Shown one piece after another: positions 40,837-46,652 of a stretch of 46,652 nucleotides of DNA. Location: contig NZ_BMOF01000013.1 of NCBI RefSeq assembly GCF_014646935.1, positions 1 through 46,652 on the forward strand, read 5' to 3'. Position numbers and translations under genes: made by a program. A model generated the notes under the pieces. The model searched no databases. It was not told where the DNA came from and was given only the letters and a program-made list of their open reading frames with translations. Source of the stretch: Calditerricola satsumensis. GTDB taxonomy: Bacteria; Bacillota; Bacilli; Calditerricolales; Calditerricolaceae. Position 1 is the stretch's first letter. The number at the start of each line of letters is the position of its first letter.

Positions 40837-42603
40837 ATGAGCAAACAATGCCTGATCGTCGTCGGGGGCGGTTTGGCTGGCCTGATGGCGACGATTAAAG
40901 CGGCCGAAGCGAATGTTCCGGTTAAACTGTTTTCCATCGTGCCGGTCAAGCGTTCCCACTCCGTCTGCGCCCAGGGCGGCATCAACGGCGCGGTGAACAC
41001 GAAAGGGGAAGGCGATTCCCCGTGGCAGCACTTTGACGACACCATCTACGGCGGCGACTTTTTGGCCAACCAGCCGCCGGTCAAGGCGATGTGCGAAGCC
41101 GCGCCCGGCATCATCTACATGTTCGATCGCATGGGCGTGCCCTTCAACCGCACGCCAGAAGGGCTGATCGACTTCCGCCGCTTCGGCGGGACGCTGTACC
41201 ACCGCACGGCGTATGCCGGGGCGACGACGGGGCAGCAGCTGCTCTACGCCCTTGACGAGCAGGTGCGCCGCCACGAAGCGCGCGGGATGGTGGAGAAGTA
41301 CGAGCATTGGGAGTTCCTCTCCATCGTGAAGGACGACGAGGGGCGCTGCCGCGGCATCGTGGCCCAGGACCTGCGCTCGATGGAGATCCGCTACTTCCGC
41401 GCCGACGCCGTCATCCTGGCCACCGGCGGACTGGGGATGATCTTCGGCAAGTCGACCAACTCCGTCATCAACACCGGTTCGGCGGCGTCGAGCGTGTACC
41501 AGCAGGGCGCCTACTACGCCAACGGCGAGTTCATCCAGGTGCATCCGACGGCCATTCCAGGCGACGACAAGCTGCGCTTGATGTCCGAGTCGGCCCGCGG
41601 CGAGGGCGGCCGCGTGTGGACGTACAAGGACGGCAAGCCCTGGTATTTCCTTGAAGAGAAGTACCCGGCCTACGGGAACCTGGTGCCGCGCGACATCGCC
41701 ACGCGGGAGATCTTCCACGTGTGCGTCGACCTGAAGCTCGGCATCAACGGCGAAAACATGGTCTACCTCGACCTGACGCACAAGGATCCCAAGGAGCTGG
41801 ACATCAAGCTCGGCGGGATCATCGAGATCTACGAGAAGTTCGTCGGCGAAGACCCGCGCAAGGTGCCGATGAAGATCTTCCCCGCCGTGCACTACTCGAT
41901 GGGCGGGCTGTGGATCGACTACAACCACATGACGAACATCCCGGGCCTCTTTGCCGCCGGGGAGTGCGACTACCAGTACCACGGCGCCAACCGCCTGGGG
42001 GCCAACTCCCTCCTCTCCTGCGTCTTTGGCGGGATGGTGGCCGGCCCGAAGGCGATCGAGTACATGCGCGGCCTGGAAAAATCGGCCGAGGACCTGCCCA
42101 GCTCGCTGTTTGAGGCGCAGCAGAAGAAGGAGCAGGAGAAGTTTGACCAGATCCTCAAGATGGACGGCACCGAAAACGCCTACCTCCTGCACAAGGAGCT
42201 CGGCGAGTGGATGACCGACAACGTCACCGTCGTCCGCTACAACGACCGCCTGCTGAAGACCGACGAGAAGATCCAGGAACTGATGGAACGCTGGAAGCGC
42301 ATCAACGTCAACGACACGGCCAAGTGGTCCAACCAGGCGGCCACGTTCACCCGCCAGCTGTGGAACATGCTCGAGCTGGCTCGCGTCATCACCTTGGGCG
42401 CCTACTACCGCAACGAAAGCCGCGGGGCGCACTACAAGCCGGAGTTCCCGGAACGGAACGACGAGGAATGGCTGAAGACGACCAAGGCCAAGTGGACGCC
42501 CGACGGCCCGGTCTTCGAGTACGAGCCGGTCGACACGTCCCTCATCAAGCCGCGTCCGCGCCGGTATGACGTGCCCAACAAGGCGAAGGGGGCGAAAGCA
42601 TGA
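40837..42603 (+). CDS. sdhA: Succinate dehydrogenase flavoprotein subunit
   Basis: 588 residues from ATG at 40837, with GAAGGAGTGA upstream. The Rossmann FAD motif IVVGGGLAGLMATIKAAEAN is at the N-terminus, HSVCAQGGINGAVNTKGEGD holds the His for covalent FAD, and GEFIQVHPTAIPG, SESARGEGGRVW and HYSMGGLWID line the active site. GECDYQYHGANRLGANSLLS closes the FAD-binding domain. It oxidises succinate to fumarate at the inner membrane face. Its last codon overlaps the sdhB start (ATGA). Confidence 0.97.
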   Translation: MSKQCLIVVGGGLAGLMATIKAAEANVPVKLFSIVPVKRSHSVCAQGGINGAVNTKGEGDSPWQHFDDTIYGGDFLANQPPVKAMCEAAPGIIYMFDRMGVPFNRTPEGLIDFRRFGGTLYHRTAYAGATTGQQLLYALDEQVRRHEARGMVEKYEHWEFLSIVKDDEGRCRGIVAQDLRSMEIRYFRADAVILATGGLGMIFGKSTNSVINTGSAASSVYQQGAYYANGEFIQVHPTAIPGDDKLRLMSESARGEGGRVWTYKDGKPWYFLEEKYPAYGNLVPRDIATREIFHVCVDLKLGINGENMVYLDLTHKDPKELDIKLGGIIEIYEKFVGEDPRKVPMKIFPAVHYSMGGLWIDYNHMTNIPGLFAAGECDYQYHGANRLGANSLLSCVFGGMVAGPKAIEYMRGLEKSAEDLPSSLFEAQQKKEQEKFDQILKMDGTENAYLLHKELGEWMTDNVTVVRYNDRLLKTDEKIQELMERWKRINVNDTAKWSNQAATFTRQLWNMLELARVITLGAYYRNESRGAHYKPEFPERNDEEWLKTTKAKWTPDGPVFEYEPVDTSLIKPRPRRYDVPNKAKGAKA

Positions 42604-43352
42604 GCGAGCAAAAGACGGTGCGCCTGATCATCAAGCGGCAGGATGGCCCCGACAGCCAACCCTACTGGGAAGAGTTTGACGTTCCGTACCGGAAGAACAT
42701 GAACGTGATCAGCGCGCTGATGGAGATTCAGCGCAACCCGGTCAACGCCAAGGGCCAAAAAACGCGCCCGGTGGTGTGGGAGTCGAACTGCCTGGAAGAG
42801 GTGTGCGGCGCCTGTTCGATGGTCATCAACGGCAAGCCGCGCCAGGCGTGCACGGCACTGATCGACAAGCTGGAGCAGCCGGTGCGCCTGGAACCGATGG
42901 CCACCTTCCCGGTCGTGCGCGACCTGATCGTCGACCGCAGCCGCATGTTCGACGCCCTGAAGCGCGTCAAGGCATGGATTCCGATCGACGGCACCTACGA
43001 CCTGGGCCCGGGTCCGCGCATTCCCGAGTCCAAGCGGCAATGGATGTACGAGCTGTCCAAGTGCATGACCTGCGGGGTGTGCCTGGAAGCGTGTCCGAAC
43101 GTCAACGCCAAATCCTCCTTTATGGGCCCCTTCATCTTTAGCCAGGTGCAGCGCTTCAACATGCACCCGACGGGGGCCATGCACAAGGAAGAGCGCCTCG
43201 ACGCGATCATGGGCGAGGGCGGCCTTGCCGAGTGCGGCAACGCGCAGAACTGCGTCCAAGCCTGTCCGAAGGGCATCCCGCTCACCACGTCCATTGCCGC
43301 GCTGAACTGGGAGCTGACGAAGTACGCCTTTAAGAAATGGCTGCGTTCGTAA
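42600..43352 (+). CDS. sdhB: Succinate dehydrogenase iron-sulfur subunit
   Basis: 250 residues from ATG at 42600, overlapping sdhA by 4 bases. The [2Fe-2S] site lies in CLEEVCGACSMVINGKPRQA, the [4Fe-4S] site in CMTCGVCLEACPNVN, and the third cluster is completed by CGNAQNCVQACPKGIP. It carries electrons from the SdhA flavin to the SdhC hemes. A strong terminator follows 17 bases after the stop. Confidence 0.97.
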   Translation: MSEQKTVRLIIKRQDGPDSQPYWEEFDVPYRKNMNVISALMEIQRNPVNAKGQKTRPVVWESNCLEEVCGACSMVINGKPRQACTALIDKLEQPVRLEPMATFPVVRDLIVDRSRMFDALKRVKAWIPIDGTYDLGPGPRIPESKRQWMYELSKCMTCGVCLEACPNVNAKSSFMGPFIFSQVQRFNMHPTGAMHKEERLDAIMGEGGLAECGNAQNCVQACPKGIPLTTSIAALNWELTKYAFKKWLRS

Positions 43353-43368
43353 GGCTTCGACGCATGTT

Positions 43369-43392
43369 CCCCCGCCATGGGCGGGGGTTTTT
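43369..43392 (+). terminator. Terminator after sdhCAB
   Basis: CCCCCGCC (43369-43376) pairs with GGCGGGGG (43380-43387) around ATG, then TTTTT. Confidence 0.9.
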
Positions 43393-43405
43393 CGTTCAGG
43401 AGGGA
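43393..43405 (+). repeat. 13-base direct repeat, left copy, flanking sfsA
   Basis: CGTTCAGGAGGGA occurs here and again, identical, at 44159-44171. Each copy contains the ribosome site of the following gene (sfsA and ysmA respectively). Confidence 0.6.
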
Positions 43406-43409
43406 CCCC

Positions 43410-44102
43410 ATGGACTTGCGGTTTGCCGAACTGGTCCCGGCCACCTTCGTGCGCCGCCTCAACCGCTTTGTGGCGGAGGTGGACCGAGACGGAGAGCGGA
43501 TGCCGGTGCATGTGCCAAGCACCGGACGGCTCGACACGGTGCTCGTGCCGGGGCGTTCCTGCTTCCTGCGCCCGGGAAAGGGCCGAGCGCGCCGCTATCC
43601 GTATTCGCTGTTTCTCGTGCGCGCGCCGGAGAGCTGGGTGTGCATCGACGCGCTCGTGGCCAACGCGGTGGCGGAGGCCCTCCTCGTCGCCGGGAGGGTG
43701 CCGGGCGTGCCCGCCGGCGACGTGCGGCGCGAGGTGGCCTGGTGCGGACACCGCGTCGATTTTGCCGTTTCCGCCGAAGGCCGGCTGCATCTCATTGAAG
43801 TCAAGTCGGTCAACCTGGCCGTCGCGCGCCTCGCTCTCTTTCCCGACGCGCCGACGGAACGGGGCACGCGTCACCTGCGCGCCCTTCAGGAGGCCCAGCA
43901 ACGCGATGCGGCCCAGGCGCACGTGCTCTTTGTCGTGCAACGCGCCGATGCGGACGCCTTCGCCCCCCACGAGGCGGTTGATCCCGCTTTCGCACAGGCG
44001 CTGCGCGCGCTGGCGGCCGCCGGTGCCAACGTGCAGGCGGTGCGAACCCGGGTTTCCCCATTGGGCCTCTCGGTGGCGGAGTGGCTGCCTGTCCGGCTGT
44101 GA
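43410..44102 (+). CDS. sfsA: SfsA-family protein (DNA/RNA nuclease fold)
   Basis: 230 residues from ATG at 43410, with AGGAGGGA upstream. An N-terminal OB-like domain (RFAELVPATFVRRLNRFVAE, MPVHVPSTGRLDTVLVPGRS) precedes a PD-(D/E)XK-like core with VAWCGHRVDFAV and LHLIEVKSVNLA, whose Asp, Glu and Lys form the expected metal site. FPDAPTERGTRHLRALQEAQ is the family motif. The protein was first named for sugar fermentation stimulation; nucleic-acid binding or cleavage is proposed for the family. It lies between sdhB and ysmA, which are adjacent in Bacillus subtilis. Confidence 0.88.
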   Translation: MDLRFAELVPATFVRRLNRFVAEVDRDGERMPVHVPSTGRLDTVLVPGRSCFLRPGKGRARRYPYSLFLVRAPESWVCIDALVANAVAEALLVAGRVPGVPAGDVRREVAWCGHRVDFAVSAEGRLHLIEVKSVNLAVARLALFPDAPTERGTRHLRALQEAQQRDAAQAHVLFVVQRADADAFAPHEAVDPAFAQALRALAAAGANVQAVRTRVSPLGLSVAEWLPVRL

Positions 44103-44158
44103 GATGTGGCGGTCGACGCGTCCCGTAAGCCCACGGCCCTTCGTTGACGCTCATTCAC

Positions 44159-44171
44159 CGTTCAGGAGGGA
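44159..44171 (+). repeat. 13-base direct repeat, right copy, flanking sfsA
   Basis: Identical to 43393-43405 (CGTTCAGGAGGGA). It carries the ribosome site of ysmA. Confidence 0.6.
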
Positions 44172-44176
44172 TGGAG

Positions 44177-44647
44177 ATGCGCGCCTCGTTTGTCCAGCCC
44201 GATCTCGAGACGTGGTTTTCTTCGTTCCGCTTTTCCGTGCCGATCAAGGTGCGCTTTTCGGAGACCGATGCCCTCGGGCACCTGAACAACGTCTTCTATA
44301 TTGCCTACTTTGAGCAGGGCCGGCTTGACTACTTCGAGGCCCTCGGCGTGATGGGTGACCTGCTGGATCCGCGCGGGGAAAAGGCGGTGGTCGCGGCCGA
44401 CATCGAATGCCATTACTTGGCCCAAGTCTTCTATGGCCAGCCCCTCAGGCTTCACGTGAAGACGGCGCGGATTGGCACGTCCTCCCTCGACCTGCATTAC
44501 GCCCTGTGGAACGAGGCGACGAGCCAGATGGCCGCCGTGGCTCGGGGGGCGTTGGTGATGATTGACCGCCGCACCGGCAAGAGCACGCCCATTCCGGATT
44601 CCATCAAGGAAACGATTGCATCGTTTGAAATTATTGGAAATAAATAG
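44177..44647 (+). CDS. ysmA: Hot-dog acyl-CoA thioesterase (YsmA-like)
   Basis: 156 residues from ATG at 44177, 7 bases after AGGAGG; the ATG at 44171 is too close. 4HBT hot-dog fold: IKVRFSETDALGHLNNVFYI with the catalytic Asp in the YbgC-type position, AYFEQGRLDYFEALG on the central helix, and DIECHYLAQVFYGQPLRLHV. It should hydrolyse an acyl-CoA in the cytoplasm; the chain length is unknown. In Bacillus subtilis ysmA lies between sdhB and gerE, as here apart from two extra genes. Confidence 0.85.
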   Translation: MRASFVQPDLETWFSSFRFSVPIKVRFSETDALGHLNNVFYIAYFEQGRLDYFEALGVMGDLLDPRGEKAVVAADIECHYLAQVFYGQPLRLHVKTARIGTSSLDLHYALWNEATSQMAAVARGALVMIDRRTGKSTPIPDSIKETIASFEIIGNK

Positions 44648-44649
44648 AT

Positions 44650-44669
44650 GGGATGCCAATGGGCATCCC
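44650..44669. terminator. Hairpin between ysmA and the AT-rich ORF
   Basis: GGGATGCC (44650-44657) pairs with GGCATCCC (44662-44669). On the plus strand AAATATTATTT follows, on the minus strand ATCTATTTATTT. It can end both converging genes. Confidence 0.6.
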
Positions 44670-44674
44670 AAATA

Positions 44675-45019
44675 TTATTTCGCAAATTTTACAAACCATT
44701 TGTGTTTACCTTCCGTTGCATCAAATTCCCTTATTTTAACAAAATAAGGTAATAAAGTTAAAGCACCAAGAACATATCTCGCAGTATCTATATGTTGTAA
44801 ATTTTGCTGTCTAACCCGTCCATTCTTTTTTAATATATCTATTGCTTTGTAAAAGTAAGATTTCTCCATTTTTCTTTCTACACCTTTTTTCAAACGTATT
44901 ATGATTGCATCATCTGTTATTTCGAGAACTTCAGCGGTTGCTTGTTCCTTTAATGTAGGAATGAATCTTCTTGTTTTTAGTATTTCTTTCAATTCAAACC
45001 ATACTTCTTCAACATTCAT
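44675..45019 (-). CDS. AT-rich ORF of unknown function
   Basis: 114 residues from ATG at 45019, with AAAAAGGGTGATC upstream; the longer frame to 45334 runs into the gerE region and is rejected. I do not recognise a named family. The N-terminus is acidic-helical (NVEEVWFELKEILKT). A compact domain follows, of the form TLKEQATAEVLEITDDAIII, RLKKGVERKMEKSYFYKAID and ILKKNGRVRQQNLQHIDTAR, then YVLGALTLLPYFVKI. The pattern (strand pair, R-x-[MI]-x-[KR], helix, Y-V-x-A-L-x-x-L-P) resembles a small unnamed DNA-binding-like domain I associate with proteins near restriction or defence genes; this is unsupported recollection. Base and codon use are far more AT-rich than all neighbours, indicating recent transfer. 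It lies between ysmA and gerE, where Bacillus subtilis has nothing. Confidence 0.65.
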   Translation of the reverse strand: MNVEEVWFELKEILKTRRFIPTLKEQATAEVLEITDDAIIIRLKKGVERKMEKSYFYKAIDILKKNGRVRQQNLQHIDTARYVLGALTLLPYFVKIREFDATEGKHKWFVKFAK

Positions 45020-45102
45020 TTTGATCACCCTTTTTGCAATATAGAGTCGTACTACATTATGCATGATAAGCTTTTCAAGGCCCATTTTCCACCTCCTCTT
45101 GC

Positions 45103-45130
45103 ACCGACCATGCGGCTGGCACATACGTTG
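45103..45130 (+). promoter_or_regulatory. Possible sigma-K promoter of gerE
   Basis: ACC (45103-45105), 16 bases, CATACGTTG (45122-45130) resembles the sigma-K pattern AC-N16/17-CATA---T(A). gerE is a sigma-K target in Bacillus subtilis. The match is partial. Confidence 0.3.
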
Positions 45131-45188
45131 ATGTTGACCGTATCCCCTCAGCCTGCAGGTGTGGACTGCACAAGGAGGGTTAGCCCAT

Positions 45189-45413
45189 TTGAAGGAGAGG
45201 GGTACCACCAAAAAGCCGCTGTTGACGAACCGAGAGAGAGAAGTGTTCGAGCTCTTGGTGCAGGACAAGACGACGAAAGAAATCGCCCGCCAGCTCTTTA
45301 TCAGTGAAAAAACGGTCCGAAACCATATATCCAACGTGATGCAAAAGTTGGGTGTGAAAGGGCGATCGCAGGCCGTGGTGGAGCTGGTGCGGCTCGGGGA
45401 ACTGAAAATTTAA
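45189..45413 (+). CDS. gerE: Sporulation transcription factor GerE
   Basis: 74 residues from TTG at 45189, with AAGGAGG 10 bases upstream; this gives the exact length of Bacillus subtilis GerE. The whole protein is one LuxR-type HTH domain: LLTNREREVFELLVQDKTTK, EIARQLFISEKTVRNHISNV, MQKLGVKGRSQAVVELVRLG. It is very close to the B. subtilis sequence as I recall it. GerE acts late in the mother cell, activating and repressing spore-coat genes in the sigma-K regulon. Its presence shows that the organism forms endospores or descends from one that did. Confidence 0.96.
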   Translation: MKERGTTKKPLLTNREREVFELLVQDKTTKEIARQLFISEKTVRNHISNVMQKLGVKGRSQAVVELVRLGELKI

Positions 45414-45425
45414 TTGCGATCCCCT

Positions 45426-45460
45426 CCCCTTGCTTCTCGCCGAAGCTGGGGGTTATTTTT
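45426..45460 (+). terminator. Terminator after gerE
   Basis: CCCC-TT-GCTTC (45426-45436) pairs with GAAGC-T-GGGG (45442-45451), followed by TTATTTTTG. It overlaps the stop codon of the convergent epimerase gene. Confidence 0.7.
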
Positions 45461-46379
45461 GTTGGGCGCGTGGCCGGTTTCCCAGCAGGTCGTTCAGGGC
45501 GCCGGCCAGGTCGGGGTAGCGGAAGCGATAACCGAGCTGAAGGGCCTTGGCGGGCGTGACCGCCTGACCGGAGAGAAGCAGGGCTTCGGCCATTTCGCCA
45601 AACACTGCGCGCAGGACCAGGCCCGGAACGTGTAGCCAGCTGGGGCGGCCCAACGCGCGCCCCAGCTCGCGCGCAAAGGATGCCTGGGTGTGCGGTTCGG
45701 GGGCCACGGCGTTGATCGGCCCGGACGCATCTGGACGGTCGAGACAGAAGCGGACAAGCTCGATGACGTCGCGGTAATGAATCCACGGAAAGGGTTGGGT
45801 TCCGGAGCCGAGGGGCCCGCCCAAAAACAAGCGGAAAGGAAGGAGGAGCCGCACGAGGGCACCGCCTTCAGGGCTGAGCACGATGCCCAGGCGCAGAAGG
45901 ACAACCCGCACCCCGCAGCCTTTTGCTTCCCAGGCCGCCGCTTCCCACGCCTGGCAGACGGTGGCGAGAAAACCGTCGCCGGCCGGCGCCGTTTCGTCGA
46001 CCGGCTCGGAAGTGGACCCGTATATCCCCACCGCCGAGGCGCTGATCAGCACGCGGGGCCGTGGGGATGCGCCCTGCAGGGCTTGAACCAACGCGCGCGT
46101 GGATCCCACGCGGCTTTCCAGGATGCGGCGTTTGGCTTTGTAGGTCCAGCGTTGGTTGATCGTCTCGCCCGCCAGGTGGATCACGGCGTCGGAGCAGGAA
46201 AGGTGCCGTTCCCATCCGCTTCCGTTCAGCCATTCGGCCACATCGGCCCGCGGGTCAACTTTCCGTGCGGCGGAGGCCACATTGCGCGTCAGCACGGTGA
46301 CGCGATGCCCGGCATCGAGCAGGTCGGAAACGAGAGCGCGGCCAATAAGTCCTGTTCCACCGGTGACGATGATGCGCAT
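45453..46379 (-). CDS. NAD-dependent epimerase, TIGR01777 family (YfhF-like)
   Basis: 308 residues from ATG at 46379, with AGGAGGGTCACG upstream. The nucleotide-binding motif TGGTGLIG is at 6-13, with VIHLAGETINQRWT, SRVGSTRALVQAL, LISASAVGIYGSTSEPVDET and VVLLRLGIVLSPEGGAL, all typical of the TIGR01777 branch of extended SDR proteins. The C-terminal part has PFPWIHYRDVIEL and INAVAPEPHTQASFARELGR. The substrate is unknown for this branch, and related proteins (YfcH, YfhF) are implicated only loosely in cell division or sugar-nucleotide chemistry. It converges on gerE. Confidence 0.88.
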   Translation of the reverse strand: MRIIVTGGTGLIGRALVSDLLDAGHRVTVLTRNVASAARKVDPRADVAEWLNGSGWERHLSCSDAVIHLAGETINQRWTYKAKRRILESRVGSTRALVQALQGASPRPRVLISASAVGIYGSTSEPVDETAPAGDGFLATVCQAWEAAAWEAKGCGVRVVLLRLGIVLSPEGGALVRLLLPFRLFLGGPLGSGTQPFPWIHYRDVIELVRFCLDRPDASGPINAVAPEPHTQASFARELGRALGRPSWLHVPGLVLRAVFGEMAEALLLSGQAVTPAKALQLGYRFRYPDLAGALNDLLGNRPRAQQK

Positions 46380-46414
46380 CGTGACCCTCCTGTTTTCCTT
46401 CCGGTTTGTTTTTT

Positions 46415-46538
46415 ATTTTCATTAAGCGAATACAAACGTGCAGAAGAAGCAGGCGTTTGTATTGATTTAACTAAAGATTTAATTTGTTATGTTTATTATG
46501 TATCTTGCATAAACGGTTTTGGGAAGATGGAACATTGA
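46415..46538 (+). other. AT-rich stretch with protein-like frame (remnant?)
   Basis: A frame here reads SEYKRAEEAGVCIDLTKDLI then CYVYYVSCINGFGKMEH before TGA, with AT-rich codons and a protein-like amphipathic pattern. There is no start codon or ribosome site in this frame nearby. It may be the 3' end of a broken transferred gene. I cannot name it. Confidence 0.25.
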
Positions 46539-46652
46539 CTGGTCTAACAGGATGTAGTAAATAAAATATTAAACATTTCATTCTATTTAGTAGCATTCCT
46601 GTAATGAAACATGCGGGGGTTTGAGCAAATGAAAACCTCCTGATATCGTGGT
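46539..46652. other. AT-rich right edge without recognised features
   Basis: The last bases are AT-rich like the preceding stretch. ATG at 46605 opens only a ten-residue frame. No gene, repeat or RNA was recognised before the window ends. Confidence 0.3.

Noticed and set aside
40810-42432. 540-codon open frame on the minus strand
   Set aside because: It is antisense to sdhA, and composition bias explains it.
44675-45334. 219-residue version of the AT-rich ORF
   Set aside because: The extension crosses the gerE promoter and coding region in antisense; the ATG at 45019 has its own ribosome site.
1-46652. CRISPR arrays, tRNA/rRNA genes, complete insertion sequences
   Set aside because: I looked for regularly spaced repeats, cloverleaf-like segments and transposase motifs and found none.

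Overview
The window is a GC-rich (roughly 60-65 % by eye) chromosomal segment from a spore-forming member of the Bacilli, probably a thermophile. The marker is gerE, a sigma-K-phase sporulation regulator, next to sdhCAB and a ysmA-like thioesterase, which is the Bacillus subtilis gene order. ytpR-sftA, a ypuA-like DUF1002 gene and lutABC point the same way. The 585-residue neopullulanase has the length and active-site spacing of Thermoactinomyces vulgaris TVAII. I cannot place the genus from sequence alone. No rRNA, tRNA, CRISPR array or complete transposon was seen.

Layout. (1) 1-3.3 kb, minus strand: three ABC-2 type membrane proteins and an ABC ATPase that stops before its signature motif, preceded by the remains of a small secreted protein gene. 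The locus looks decayed. (2) 3.5-14 kb: a maltodextrin locus with a GH15 glucoamylase-like gene, a LacI regulator broken by an in-frame amber codon, malEFG behind near-identical palindromic operators, a leftover C-terminal half of a second malG, a neopullulanase, and a HAD hydrolase gene with a one-base frameshift. (3) 14-18 kb: a small unknown gene, ytpR and sftA. (4) 18-21.6 kb: a lactate permease and a chemoreceptor whose sensor lies before its membrane helices. (5) 21.8-27 kb: a complete glycerol-3-phosphate / glycerophosphodiester operon, ugpC-A-E-B-Q. (6) 27-35.5 kb: glycolate/lactate oxidation, with glcDF divergent from a second lactate permease, then a FadR-type GntR regulator and lutABC. 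(7) 35.6-39.8 kb: ypuA-like gene, an NSS amino-acid transporter with its 35-residue MetS-like small subunit, and a SAM-I riboswitch controlling metX. (8) 40-46.4 kb: sdhCAB, sfsA, ysmA, an AT-rich foreign-looking ORF, gerE and a TIGR01777-type epimerase.

How it fits together. Regions 4 and 6 form one theme: two LctP permeases, two oxidation routes (GlcDF and LutABC), a dedicated regulator, repeated palindromes at the divergent glcD/lctP promoters and possibly a chemoreceptor. Regions 2 and 5 are carbohydrate and organophosphate uptake systems. The maltodextrin importer has no ATPase of its own here, and the ugpC product is a candidate to energise both.

Broken genes are concentrated in the first 14 kb: a truncated ATPase, a signal-less secreted protein, a nonsense LacI, a malG stump and a frameshifted HAD. 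The least explained items are the AT-rich ORF at 44675-45019, the secreted-protein/ABC locus at the left end, and the chemoreceptor at 19888-21513.
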